From contig NC_079216.1 of the NCBI RefSeq assembly GCF_029633865.1, positions 16,962,505 through 17,026,504 on the forward strand: DNA of 64,000 nucleotides, written 5' to 3'. Both the position numbers and the translations under genes were made by a program. Under the pieces are notes generated by a model that ran no database searches, was not told the DNA's origin, and was given only the letters and a program-made list of their open reading frames with translations. The DNA is from Lampris incognitus (lineage: Eukaryota > Chordata > Actinopteri > Lampriformes > Lampridae). Below are positions 22,301-31,612 of this stretch, one piece after another (positions within the stretch are counted from its first letter, which is position 1; each line of letters begins with the position of its first letter).

Positions 22301-24660
22301 GTAGCATAGCAATTGTTATTGATGATAAAAGCTGCAGCCCCATCTTTGTATCCCAGATTTGGGTTGGTGCTTGTAATTTTATTTTTTGTCATGTATTTGA
22401 AAATGGTTTTGAATCTTGAAAATTTCACTCGTTTCGAAGTTTAAAACTTTATTGTTTAGTATACCATTATTGTACAGGTACATTGCTTATTATTGAATTT
22501 ATCTTCATGTTAATGTTCTTTTTTTTTTCTTTCTTATTCCGTTTGTTGCCGTTAAAAGCAACAAAAAAGTCTTCTACAAAACAAGCACTTTAATGGTGAT
22601 TTACACATTGTTAAATGAATTGTCATTCCAATGTTTTAGTCTGTTAACCTGTTTAAAGCAAACAAAAGCCCTTGAATGCACTTGATTTATCAATACGTTT
22701 ACACGATGAAAAAGTCAATGAATACATGTTTACAAGAGGAAAAATTTGGCTTGAAGAAAAAAATAAACATGTTCAATTTTTATATATTGTGGTAGATTTA
22801 TTTGATCATGTTGCTGTATTAGCTGTTTAAAAGGTTATTTTATCACATTACATTACTTTGGTCTGGTGATGGATACCAGTCATTATTGTAGAGGCCTTTC
22901 TGTGACCTAGTTTTAAAGTAGAAGAAAATACATGTACATTTACCAGAAAATGTACAGTAGGCTATAGAGAAATTTAATTTCAGCTTTGAATAAACTGTCC
23001 ATAGAAATAATACAGGTTTCAGTATTAGAATTTTCAGTGATGAAGAACTACTACTACTACTACTACTTTCGGCTGCTCCCATTAGGGGTTGCCGCAGCGG
23101 ATCATCCGTTTCCATTTCTTCCTGTCTTCTGCGTCTTCCTCTGTCACACCAGCCACCTGCATGTCCTCCCTCACCATATCCATAAACCTCCTCTTTGGCC
23201 TTCTACTTTTCCTCTTTCCTGGTAGCTCCATATTCAGCATCCTTCTCTCAATATACCCAGCATCTCTCCTCCACATATGTCCAAGCCATCTCAATCTTGC
23301 CTCTCTTGCTTTGTCTCCAAACAATCCAACTTGAGCAGTCCCTCTAATATAACCATTCCTAATCCTGTCCTTCTTCGTCAGTCCCAGTGAAAATCTTAGC
23401 ATCTTCAACTCTGTCCTGTCTTTTCGTCAGTGCCACTGTCTCCAAACCATATAACATAGCTGGTCTCACAACCATCTTGTAAACTTTCCCTTTAACTCTT
23501 GCTGGTACTCTTTGGTCGCAAATCACTCCTGACACTCTTCTCCACCCACTCCACCCTGCCTGCACTCTCTTCTTCACCTCTCTACTCCACTCCCCATTAG
23601 TTTGGACAGTTGACCCCAAGTATTTAAACTCATATGCCTTCGTCACCTCCACTCCTTGCATCCTGACCATTCCACTGTCCTCACTCTCATTCACGCATAG
23701 GTATTCTGTCTTGTTCCTACTGACTTTCATTCCTCTTCTCTCCAGTGCATACCTCCACCTCTCCAGGCTCTCCTCAACCTGCACCCTACTCTTGCTACAG
23801 ATCACAATGTCATCTGCAAACATCATCGTCCATGGAGACTCCTGCCTGATCTTGTCCGTCAACCTGTCCATCACCATTGCAAACAAGAAAGGGCTCAGAG
23901 CCGATCCTTGATGTAATCCCACCTCCACCTTGAACCCATCTGTCATTCCAACCGCACACCTCACCACTTCAGTGACGAAGAAATTTTCAGCAAATGCTAC
24001 TGCGGATGAACTGTAATTTTACATAAATGTATGCTTCAGGATTGACGGAAGTGTCCATGAATGGTAAAGAGGATGTACTGTAAATCTACTGAATTATCCA
24101 TTTTAGGATTGACAGAAGTATCCATGAATGGTACCGAGGATATACTGTGACTCTATGGAATTGTCTGTTATAGGGGTGAAGGTAACGGACAAGGTACTGG
24201 TAATTTTCTGCCAGAACCTAATGCTTTATTCTACGGATTTTTTCTTACAGTGCTGGATGCAAATATTACGCTACCTGTCCTTCCTCTACGGAAGAGGGCT
24301 TCATCTTCGTGACATCCAAGCTGACATTGCTGTTGAAAAGATTTAACCTCATTTGTAAATCCTTGCACTCTTTGGCGTCATCTGCCCCAGGACCCCCAGA
24401 AGTCCAACCCCAGATGCAGGAGGGATTCTCAACCTAAAGAGGCATTTAGATATCACAAGACCCAGTTAACGTTAAATCACTCAAGATTTAAAACTGAACA
24501 ATCACAACACCTTCCTTGGCATTGATAAGGCTGCTAGCCACCAGAGGGTGGCTATAGACCAACACTGGGCCTAAGAACTGGAGTTCAGCTTTCTTACACT
24601 GCAACAGCCATGCTAGTGGAGTAAATAAAACAATACCTTCAGTATTGATATTTTGAGCAT
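10382..24660 (-). CDS. tdrd12: tdrd12, N-terminal coding exons 1-7 (continues beyond the window or is unrecognised)
   Basis: Tudor domain-containing protein 12, a germ-cell piRNA-biogenesis factor with Tudor domains and a DEAD-like helicase region. Minus-strand coding exons in transcript order: 24,660-24,637 (MLKISILK), 24,433-24,275 (VENPSCIWG to KPSSVEEGQ), 15,194-15,058 (first Tudor domain, VYVVYWSSQKCWCRAKVEAV), 14,438-14,319 (FLKFPFWAKRFHLAGVKP), 14,076-14,021 (SNKWDIAAIRYFHNLL), 13,487-13,402 (ELYLSIKNVK), 10,571-10,382 (CVNDDLVVKRFAYY). All joins keep phase across AG/GT sites, giving about 257 residues. Exons 1-2 encode 61 residues before the Tudor domain, the same as human. The helicase and later domains were not found in the window. 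Exon 1 begins upstream at an acceptor (24,703), so its 5' UTR is probably spliced from the CpG-rich region at 25.0-25.3 kb. Intron 2 is 9.1 kb and full of transposons. Confidence 0.9.
10985..12150 (+). pseudogene. RTE-type LINE reverse transcriptase, 3' fragment, copy 1
   Basis: Plus-strand frames (11,004-11,342, 11,339-11,755, 11,752-12,078) together give RTE reverse transcriptase from the palm to the C-terminus: FVDLEKAYNRVPREEVW, LHQGSALGPFMFAMVMD, then KYLGSTVQ, LRWLGHVWRRD and KRGRPKRRFMD. The catalytic FADD box is disrupted (FADEL followed by a stop, a small deletion near 11,335), and a second frame change is near 11,750. A GTA/TAG-rich microsatellite tail (12,095-12,148) ends the copy, as is usual for RTE. 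It lies in tdrd12 intron 6, opposite to the gene. Confidence 0.85.
12773..12985. repeat. 59-bp minisatellite, about 3.5 units
   Basis: CAACGTTAT-like anchors recur at 12,781, 12,840, 12,899 and 12,958, a constant 59-bp spacing with moderate divergence. The array lies in tdrd12 intron 6. Confidence 0.8.
15600..15745 (+). mobile_element. PiggyBac-like MITE, right-end fragment
   Basis: Homologous to 7,765-7,912, sharing TTTGAAAATCCAAAAC and the terminus with GGTCATTCTAGTAGTG followed by TTAA. Only the right end is present. It lies next to L2-like sequence in tdrd12 intron 2. Confidence 0.6.
15746..17096 (-). mobile_element. L2-like LINE (minus strand), split by another LINE
   Basis: Read on the minus strand, 16,705-17,049 encodes LKFNKSEVILF and RNLGVIIDANISLEQ, the typical post-catalytic blocks of L2/Rex reverse transcriptases. 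15,750-15,990 encodes the C-terminal ALNGLAPTYI-type and PAGPRSRLVTK-type blocks. Stops and frame changes show it is dead. A plus-strand LINE piece (about 15,991-16,704) is inserted in the middle. Confidence 0.6.
15991..16704 (+). pseudogene. LINE reverse transcriptase C-terminus, inserted fragment
   Basis: The plus-strand frame from about 16,000 gives VYRAVCISTLLYGCEAWT, KCLQRILSITWEDRVPHTEV and LRWFGHVICMPSEQLP. After a frame change, 16,500-16,636 gives a CCHH-like finger (CPVCNRNCASRIGLFSHPRT). This arrangement of a reverse transcriptase tail followed by a terminal zinc finger is common in fish and invertebrate non-LTR elements. Truncated at the 5' end. Confidence 0.65.
17343..18565 (+). 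mobile_element. Inner nested Tc1/mariner element
   Basis: The ends are CACTCACCGGCCACTTTATT and its near-complement AATAAAGTGGCCAGTGAGTG, each bordered by TA (17,343-17,344 and 18,564-18,565). It sits inside the outer Tc1 transposase ORF in the opposite orientation. It is about 1.2 kb, full length for the superfamily. Confidence 0.92.
17492..18531 (+). pseudogene. Inner Tc1 transposase, one stop and one frameshift from intact
   Basis: ATG 17,492 (MGKKGDLSDFERGMVVGARR) opens a 152-codon frame ending at an in-frame TAG (17,948-17,950) just before the first catalytic Asp (SDESRF). After a frame change near 18,085, the frame 18,079-18,531 carries DGYFQQDNAPCHKARI (second Asp), [14 protein letters not shown] (Glu) and the C-terminus. 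Only these two defects are apparent, so the copy is fairly young. Non-functional as it stands. Confidence 0.9.
19958..20540 (+). pseudogene. Unidentified exon-like coding segments inside tdrd12 intron 2
   Basis: After a good acceptor (TTCTCTTAATACAG, ends 19,957) the plus strand reads VTELLKGLYKHYHYLFKAWR. About 25 codons later the frame must move by one base at a GGGG run (20,036-20,039). It then reads GEQGGSHIWRVLQTLMKDYA and HMETTTETR up to a possible GC donor (near 20,173). A second segment follows acceptor CTTTTTCCAG (ends 20,418) and joins in phase to give SISADMIGRAKQCVQILKNY and LLFMVLVQAILKVLRC up to about 20,540. The amino-acid texture looks protein-like and helical. I do not recognise the family. 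The frame break suggests a pseudogene or gene fragment. No start or terminal exon could be supported. Confidence 0.35.
20225..20360 (+). repeat. SINE family B, 3' fragment
   Basis: Contains the family B 3' body (GGGATAGGCTCCAGCAGCCC, then GCGACCCTGAC and GGTTTGGATAATGGATGG). The tRNA-like head is missing. Confidence 0.7.
20600..21200. repeat. Duplicated dispersed-repeat ends (possibly Penelope-like) with a MITE
   Basis: Two related units begin with GGTTGAATYAGTTCMTCTGG (about 20,608 and 20,737). Each carries TTCATCACTCA and a CTGACTG(C/T)AGGTAT block. Related fragments lie at 12,160-12,360 and 22,030-22,095. The second unit is interrupted at 20,797-21,035 by a foldback element. I suspect Penelope-like retroelement ends, but no coding region confirms it. 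Confidence 0.4.
20797..21035. mobile_element. Foldback MITE (hAT-like)
   Basis: About 240 bp whose ends pair: CTCCTTTTCCACTATCGGCTC at the left (first 20 bases) and GAGCCGGTACCATGTAGCGG then AAAAGGGG at the right. Complementary GGTACC-containing arms lie within it. It splits an older dispersed repeat. No coding capacity. Confidence 0.6.
21211..21645 (-). repeat. SINE family A, copy 4 (with TSD)
   Basis: Minus-orientation copy, tRNA-like head near 21,600-21,645. It is flanked by GCGATCACAGAT (21,199-21,210) and GCAATCACAGAT (21,646-21,657), a 12-bp target-site duplication with one mismatch. Confidence 0.85.
22100..23040. other. AT-rich tdrd12 intron sequence
   Basis: No coding, RNA or repeat signature was recognised in this stretch of tdrd12 intron 2. 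Confidence 0.4.
23043..23967 (-). pseudogene. RTE-type LINE reverse transcriptase, copy 2 (minus)
   Basis: The minus strand encodes the same RTE C-terminal half as 10,985-12,150: LHQGSALSPFLFAMVMD, the intact FADD box (MMFADDIVICSKS), KYLGSTVQTNGEW, LRWLGHMWRRD. There is one frame change near 23,405. The (TAC/AGT)n tail at 23,048-23,067 matches the tail of copy 1. The 5' end is truncated at about 23,967. It lies in tdrd12 intron 2 in the same orientation as the gene. Confidence 0.85.
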
Positions 24661-25039
24661 TGCGTCTGGATTCAGCTAGGGTTACGCTGAAGTAGATTAC
24701 AGCCTGAGGAGAGAGGGGGAAAAAACACGAAATTAACATTTTGGTGCAATTTCACACAATTGACTACAGCTTGAGAGCATCCAGTTTAAGCGCCCGGCAT
24801 CTTGGTTTCACCGCTCGTTTTCCAAACAGTAAAGAACGCGTGTTAACTAGCGGGGCGACGGCATCTTTCAACGATCATTTAATTTTTAAGTTGTTCTGCA
24901 AGCGTAGCACTTTTCCAACGACAAACTCCAACTTAGCGTACCTGATACCGGCAAGAATTGAGTTTCCACGTCAGGGTGTGGTCAGTGAAACGACACGCTT
25001 AGTTAGTGCCCTTTAACCTTTAGGCTCACCGTCCTTCCT

Positions 25040-25260
25040 CGTTACTACGTTTGTGCCGCAGGAGATCGTCCGGTAAGACGTTGTCCGCTCACACCGGAAT
25101 GGAAACCGCTTCTCACGCGGCAACGTTGATAAATCGCTCGCCGGAAGTTACTGTAATGGCCTGCGCACCTGCTTCGTAACAACCTTGCCTCCTAATGGCG
25201 CGGAGATCGGAGCCAAGATGGCGACGTGAGTGCGCATGTCTTCGGGAGCAGTTCGCCTTA
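25040..25260. promoter_or_regulatory. CpG-rich promoter-like region, probably of tdrd12
   Basis: An unusually CpG-dense stretch for this window. It includes an ETS-like CCGGAAGT and a YY1-like CCAAGATGGCGAC. It lies just upstream of the tdrd12 first recognised exon (minus strand, 24,703-24,637), whose acceptor implies a further 5' non-coding exon. On the plus strand ATG GCG AC is followed directly by the consensus donor GTGAGT (25,226), so a divergent plus-strand transcript is possible, but no partner exon was found. Confidence 0.5.
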
Positions 25261-25379
25261 AACTCTACAAAGTAAGTGAAACATAGCTCTTACGCCTTAT
25301 GTTTCACAACACGTTTTAGAGCGGTGTTTTGTATTGATGTGTTAGTGAACTCACATTGTTGATATATTTCGGTTTATAG

Positions 25380-25556
25380 TGTAACGTACACGAGTAAGTA
25401 GACACGTTCGGGTCGGACCCTTTTTAAGGCAGCGGATTGAGGAGAGCGGCCCAGGAACCGCAACAGCCGGGACGCGAACCCGTATGTTCTGCACCGCGGG
25501 CGACAACGTTAACCAGTAGACTAAAGGGTCCGATCTGACGTGTCTACTTATCCATG
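25380..25556 (-). repeat. tRNA-like repeat family C, copy 1, with inverted ends
   Basis: On the minus strand a tRNA-like core (ACCCTTTAGTCTACTGGTTA, B-box-like GGGTTCGCGTCCC) is bracketed by inverted arms containing AAGTAGACACGT and its complement ACGTGTCTACTT. A second, shorter copy is at 27,388-27,510. It combines features of a tRNA-derived SINE and a terminal-inverted-repeat element. Confidence 0.55.
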
Positions 25557-25639
25557 CACGTCGCAATATACTTTTCCGATAAAACAGGCTTACAAACATA
25601 CAAAAACACAGCATGGAGTCAGCGCTGGGGAATCCGGTC

Positions 25640-26390
25640 GCGATATTATGAACCCTACATAGCCCTCGCCAAAATCCCGTACCCTGTCCCAAATCTCGCG
25701 AACGGACGCCGGATTTCCGCTGCGTTGCTAAGGAAACAATCAACTATCAACTCGGTGCGAAGCAAAGCTAACGTTAGCTACCTTCAATTTGTAATTTTGT
25801 ATTTTTCGCAATTTTGGACAGCTGGCTGCTTTTGTAATTTTGGACTGCTGGCTGTCAACAACAGAACGGAGGTAAGTAACGTTAGTTGTCTGAAAATGAA
25901 CATATATCTAATAAATAGACTTTCTCACATTTAAGAAAGCTTACATTGAGTATTACATCACGACAGAGTCAAATATGTCATCTTCCTGAGGGTGGCGCTA
26001 ATGTGCAAGAGCTGAAGGTGGCGCTAATGTGTAAGACTTGTAAAAGTCATATTACTACAATATAGGAGCTCGTTTTGTTTGTAGTCATGATAAGGGGTGA
26101 AGTATCCTATGCTCAAACGTGGAGCAAGCAAAGATTGAGTTAAAAACGTTAATGTTGATTGTGGATAACTTAGACAGGTTAAATTGTGGGTGTACGAGCA
26201 AGCAAAGATTGAGTTAAAAACGTTAATGTTGATTGTGGATAACTTAGACAGGTTAAATTGTGGGTGTACAGCGTTTCCTTGATGAGCGCTAACCCCATAA
26301 CAACATATTTTCGCGTTGCTACGGTGGCGCACACGTGACAAAGCCAGAAACGGGATTTTGGCGAGGCCTATGTAGGGTTCATAATATCGC
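25640..26390. mobile_element. Mutator-like MITE with 9-bp target-site duplication
   Basis: The left end starts GCGATATTATGAACCCTACA and the right end is its reverse complement. The inverted repeats extend about 41 bp with a single mismatch. The element is flanked by perfect 9-bp direct repeats AATCCGGTC (25,631-25,639 and 26,391-26,399). A 9-bp duplication with long inverted ends is characteristic of Mutator-like elements. There is no transposase in the 751 bp. It contains a perfect 74-bp tandem duplication (26,122-26,269). Confidence 0.8.
26122..26269. repeat. 74-bp perfect tandem duplication
   Basis: The unit starting GAGCAAGCAAAGATTGAGTT at 26,122 is repeated immediately at 26,196 without visible changes. 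It is internal to the Mutator-like MITE. Confidence 0.9.
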
Positions 26391-26639
26391 AATCCGGTCG
26401 TGGAGAACATGCACGACCACTTAGGGGCGGATCTAGAGAAATATTCATGGGGTGGCAAGAGGGTAGCGTGGAGATTTTGAGGTGTGGCAGAAATATATAC
26501 GCTGATTTAATCGCAAACGATCACATATATCAATATTTGCTCGGAGAAGCAAATATTGTGTGATTATAAGGTATTGTGTGATTATTGTGTGATTATAAGA
26601 TGGAGAAACTTCGCTTAAAATTATCTAAATTCCACAGAC

Positions 26640-27380
26640 AAATTCCTCCCTCCATAATTGTTTCGTTTGGAATAATCGGCATATTATGTTCAAAAATAGA
26701 TCCATATTCTATCAAAACTGGTTTGAAAATAATATAATTCTAGTAACTCAATTAATTAGTGTTAATGGACTGCTGTAGAACTACTCTGAATTCCTTAATG
26801 CCTTTGGCATTCCTGTTACCCCAAAGAAGTTTGCCAAAGTCATGGGTGCTATTCCTTCTGGAATTCTAATTCTCATAAAAGGGGCAGAAAGACCAGTTTG
26901 CTTACTGACACTTGACCGTAATGTAACTTCAGTGCGTAGTGTGTGCCTGACTGCTACTTTAAGAAATAATTGTAACATAGTCACTATTTAAAAAAATTTA
27001 AAAAAATACGAGTGCCCCTTCTGTTGTACCCTATTGGTCTAGATTTGTTGATAACTTAAATTGGAAAAGTAGTCTGGAGTCTTCCATACAAATATCTTCT
27101 TATCGATAAAGTAAGGGAAGTTTCTTTCAAAATCATACATAGGTATTATCCTGCAAGTCATTATCTTCTTAAGTTTAAGAAAGACATTTGTGTTGCTGTT
27201 CATTGTGTGAAATGTACACAGAAACAAACCTGTTCTGGCAATGTCCCTATAGTATCAAATTCTGGAAAGACGTATCATGGTATATTGTTGATCACATTGA
27301 CTCTGACTTTTCTCTTTATTGGGAAAATGTACCGTTTGGTTTCCATGATCACAATAGTAATAAACCTAAAGAATTCTATA
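26640..27380 (+). pseudogene. L1-like LINE ORF2 fragment
   Basis: The plus strand contains blocks typical of fish L1 ORF2 C-termini: FGIPVTPKKFAKVMGAIPSG-type (about 26,800-26,880), then CEMYTETNLFWQCPYSIKFW and DVSWYIVDHIDSDF (27,205-27,310). Stops and frame changes separate the blocks. Confidence 0.6.
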
Positions 27381-27387
27381 TTGTAAC

Positions 27388-27510
27388 GTGCATGGATAAG
27401 TAGACACGTCGGCCGCTGACTGGCGGGTCTGACCCTTTAGTCGAGTGGTTAGCGATGTCTCCTGCTGTGCGGGCGATACGGGTTCGCTTCCCGGCCGCGG
27501 TAGTTCCTGT
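27388..27510 (+). repeat. tRNA-like repeat family C, copy 2
   Basis: Shares CGTGCATGGATAAGTAGACA with the arms of copy 1. Its tRNA-like core has an A-box-like TAGTCGAGTGGTTAGCG and a B-box-like GGGTTCGCTTCCC. The B box deviates from GGTTCGANTCC, and the flanking stem pairing is weak, so it is not called a tRNA gene. Confidence 0.5.
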
Positions 27511-27666
27511 GGTTGCGTTGTCCCCTGTATTCGCTATATAATCAATTGATGATTAGTTTAGCAAAGTATTATTATTATGAAAGTTTTATTTTACTGTATT
27601 TCTTCATTGCATTCTTACATTTTATCACCGAAATGGTGTGACATTTTGAATTTTAGACCAAAAACC

Positions 27667-30095
27667 ATTATGCCGTGCTTCTATAAACGGAAGACAGACA
27701 GGGCTTCAATTCCTGTTGTGGATTTGGAGAGAGCAGTGGGAGAGGTACAGAATGGGAAGTCCATACGTCAGGTGGCAAGGGACATTGACAAGATAACTTT
27801 AAAGCAATACATAGACTTGAAACAACCAGTAGAAGTAAAAAGAACAGAGTATGAGAGAACAGGACATGCCAATCAAGTCTTCAATGAAGAAATTGAAACA
27901 GAGCTTGCTGCAATATTTCATGGTCTAAGTGCCATGAAATGTCATGAACTTGCATTTGAGTTGGCATGATGAAATGACATTGATGTCCCTGCGAGCTGGA
28001 TCAGAGAGGAAAAAGCAGGTTAATCTGAGTGTGCATTTATAGAAATGGGGGAATATTAATAATTTTTTTCCCAGGAAATGCCCACCATTACTTTGCAGCT
28101 AGCATGTAGCTGTAGAGAAGCACTCACAAAATGACTATGTTTAATGACTATCATTAAAAATAACTGCCAGTAAAAAGAAAAAAGTCCCAAATTTGACATT
28201 TATTTAGAGATTATAGCTTTAACTTGTTATGTAAATCTCAATGTTAACTGCAATGGTTGAATAAAGGATAAACTTTTAACCTTTTCTAGGACGTGATTGG
28301 TTCATGAGTTTTAAGGTGTGCCACCATCTGTCATGCTGCACTCCTGAAGCAACCTCTCTCGGAAGAGCCACTGCCTTTAATAGGCACAATGTGGGGGAGT
28401 TCTTTGATAACCTCACTTCAGTGATGGACAGGTAACATTATGACTGATAGACTAGGCCTATCACATTAATTGACTAAATCGGCAACCTCAAACTGCTTTA
28501 AGCGTCTCTGATTAACAGCACTCATTTTGAATCTCATTTCAGGTATAACTTCCCTCCACACATGATCTATAACATGGATGAAACTGGTGTTACAACGGTC
28601 CAGACACCCAAGTAGATTGTAACAGAGATGGAGAAGAAGCAAGTGGGTTCGGTAACATCTGCTGAAAGAGGGGAGCTTGTCACTGTGACCTGTGCAGTAA
28701 ATGCTACAGGAAATGCAGCCACACCCATGTCATCTTTCCTCTGCCCGTTTCAAAGACCACTTCATCAGGGGATCACCAGCACGATCCATAGGTCATGCAA
28801 CAAAATCTGGATGGATGGATGAAGAAGCCTTTGTCATGTTCCAGGGGCACTTCATATGTCACACAAACTGCTCCGTTGATCATCCCGTTCTGCTGATTCT
28901 TGATAATCATGAATCTCACATTTCACTGAAGGCTGTGAAAACTGCAAAGGAAAATGGTGTTATCATGCTCACTCTGCCACCTCACACCCCCCATCGCTTA
29001 CAACCCTAAGATAAAACAGTCTATGGACCACTGAAGACCTACTATGGTAGAGCCATGGATGGTTGGATGCGTACAAGCTCTGGTAAAACTGCAACAATAG
29101 ATGATATTCCAGGACTTGTGAAGGAAGCATTCATGTCAGCAATGACATCAAGGAACATCATCTCAGGATTCAAAGTGACACGCATATTCCCGTTCAACAG
29201 GGATATTTTTCCAGATGAAGATTATGCCCCATCCATGGTCACAGAAAGGCCAAACCCAGAGGAGCCATCCAACAGTGCTGACCTGCCTGTCCCATCAACT
29301 CATGCCATGAGTCCTGCCATGAGTCATCAGCAGTTCCAGACCCAGAGGAGCCACCTGCTACTCTGCCTGAACTATTAAACAGAAACATGAGTCTTGAACA
29401 CTCGCCTGTAAGTGATGCTGCATTTGGGGTATGTGTCCCCAGAAGACATACTTCCCTGCCCTAAAGCCACAGCAACTAAATCTAGAATGAAAAGGAAGAA
29501 AGTAAAAATAAAAATCTTGACCGACACACCCGAAAAGCTGGAGCTGGAGAAGGCACACAATGACAGAGAAAATACAATGACTAAAAAAGAGGAAAAAAAG
29601 ACTGAAAAAGAGAAGACAAGGGCTCTGAAAGGATCAAAACAAATCAAAACCAAGAAGAAAACTGTTGTCTACAGTAGCTCAGAAGAAAGTGACATCAACA
29701 TTTTGCTTGACGGCACCACTGACTATGATAGTTCAGAAGATGACCTGAGTGATTATGATGGTGACAAGAATCTGTCTGCTGGTGACTTTGTCATTGTGAA
29801 CTTTGCAGGTAAAAACAAATGCTATAATAATATTGGATTGGTGGAGAAGGTTGATGGCGCTGACATCAGTGCAAAATTTCTGAGGCAAAGTCGTGGGAGT
29901 TCTGTGGATGGAAAGCCCGACTTCACATTCAAAGAGAATGATGAAGGACTCACCCCTAGAGGTGATGTGCTCAAGAAACTACCCAAACTACAAAATCTCG
30001 GTGGAACAGCCACAGGGGGGGGGGGGGGGGGCAGAAATTCATATTCCCCTGCAGCATTGACAAGTGGGATGTTGAGTAGTAGCCCGGTTCTGTGA
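27667..30095 (+). pseudogene. Pogo/Tigger-type transposase pseudogene
   Basis: Plus-strand blocks in order: helix-turn-helix N-terminus (MPCFYKRKTDRASIPVVDLE, VARDIDK); WFMSFKVCHHLS; YNMDETGVTTVQ (first Asp); LLILDNHESHISLK (second Asp); PPHTPHRLQP; and a charged C-terminal tail (ILTDTPEKLELEKA, SSEESDINILLDG). This is the DDE_1/pogo pattern. Breaks include TGATGA near 27,968, TAG for a conserved Lys near 28,615 and a stop near 29,008. GT-AG intervals at about 28,018-28,290 and 28,431-28,542 separate blocks that join smoothly, suggesting the source gene had introns. Non-functional. Confidence 0.8.
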
Positions 30096-30299
30096 GGAGA
30101 ATTGCAGTCGATTTTGTTCTTCATTTTGACCTTGATTTTGTTCTGAAAATTTTAAATAGACCTTTTTTAAGAAAATTGGCCTTTGAAGTTGTGAACTTTA
30201 TCTTTAAATAAAACCTTCAAGAAGTTGAATTTGTCTTGTTTTGATATAGCATCATATGAGGTGAAAATGTTCACTTTTACTTCAACACAATCAATGGCA

Positions 30300-30562
30300 C
30301 AATTTACCCCCATGTGGCTCAACTTATCTTCCCCCTTGGCTCAACTTACCCCTCACCGAGGGCAAGTTGAGCAAAGGGACCACTTTTCTTTGGAAAGTCA
30401 TGTTTTGAAAACTGTTTATTTTAGATCAAAAGTGATTATTCCCAGAGATGCACCACATCCTGAGATATATGTATATATTTTAGTTGGAGACACTACTGTC
30501 ATGGCCTCACTTTAAAGACACCTCAAGCAAAAACTGGCTCAACTCACCCCGTTCTCCCCAAA
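30300..30562. repeat. Subterminal repeats / 3' end of the pogo element
   Basis: GGCTCAACTTA-type motifs recur near 30,316, 30,338 and 30,535, with an inverted GCAAGTTGAGC near 30,363. The last is followed by CACCCCGTTCTCCCC. This looks like the subterminal repeats and right terminus of the pogo element. The matching left terminus was not identified. Confidence 0.45.
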
Positions 30563-31234
30563 GGACAAAACTTGGTTTCATGTTTTATTGCGCTAAACCA
30601 CAGTGCGTTCTAATCTCTAGCATCATCTATTTACAAAGATTTGTGTGCGGCTTTCCATGACTACAAATGTCTTAAGAAAATAAAGTTCCTTTATTTCTAA
30701 ACTGCTAACAATAACTGTAATGCATCTATTTGCCTCACTGGTGTCAACTATCCACTAAGTTCCAACCTCCTCTAATTGTAATGGTCCATTGTTATCATAC
30801 AGTTGATGCACTCACCATGTGGCATTACAGTCTTAGCAACATATCCAACATCCAAGCACCATCTGCTGAGTGTGTACCTGTTATTAGTTTACTGCCAGCA
30901 CTTCTCACCGGGGACATTACTTATGTTCTTGATGAGCTGGGATCAAATTCTACCCACCAACTTTATCCCATTTCTCAATTAAAAGAAAAAGTTTTTAAAC
31001 AAATGTATTACTAACCTGGAAGTACTCTGGTTGCCAGTGTATACCTGGTGGTCTGGGGTGAAAACCTACCATTGATCTCCTGTAGTGTCCCGTGGTCCTA
31101 CTGATGACATAAACTCAGAATGCTATAAGACTCATTAAAAGAAATAATTACAGAAAAAATGGCATAGTTACCAATGTAACTTCCTACTCTAACACCACTG
31201 GTCTTTAGAATAAAGGAGAAAGGGGCACTTTTAT

Positions 31235-31612
31235 TAATCCATCCATTATCTGAACCGCTTATCCTGCTCTCAGGGTCATGGGGATGCTGGAGCCTATCCC
31301 AGCAGTCGTTGGGCAGCAGGCGGGGAGACACCCTGGACAGGCCGCCAGGCCATCACAGCCCCCCCCCACACACACACACACACCTTCATCCCTAGGGACA
31401 ATTTAGTGCCACCAATTCACCTGACCTAAATGTCTTTGGACTGTGGGAGGAAACCAGAGCCTCCGGAGGAAACCCACGCAGACACGGGGAGAACTTGCAA
31501 ATTCCACACAGAGGACGGCCCGGGATGACCCACCAAGGTTGGACCACCTGGGGGCTTAGAACCCAGGACCTTCTTGATGTGAGGCGACCACGCTAATCAC
31601 TGCGCCGGCAAT
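31235..31612 (-). repeat. SINE family B, copy in minus orientation
   Basis: A full-length-like copy: the 3' end (CCATCCATTATCTGAACCGC) is at the left and the tRNA-like head at the right (CAGTGATTAGCGTGGTCGCC when reversed). A short C/CA run lies inside, where copy 58,571-59,003 has a long TG run. Confidence 0.75.

Noticed and set aside
24128-24438. Plus-strand terminal exon after a TTTTTTCTTACAG acceptor
   Set aside because: The opposite strand of the same bases is tdrd12 exon 2 (24,433-24,275), in phase with exons 1 and 3, with the human-like EEGQ end. The plus reading is its shadow.
27577-29378. Intact host gene derived from pogo
   Set aside because: Several in-frame stops inside conserved transposase blocks.
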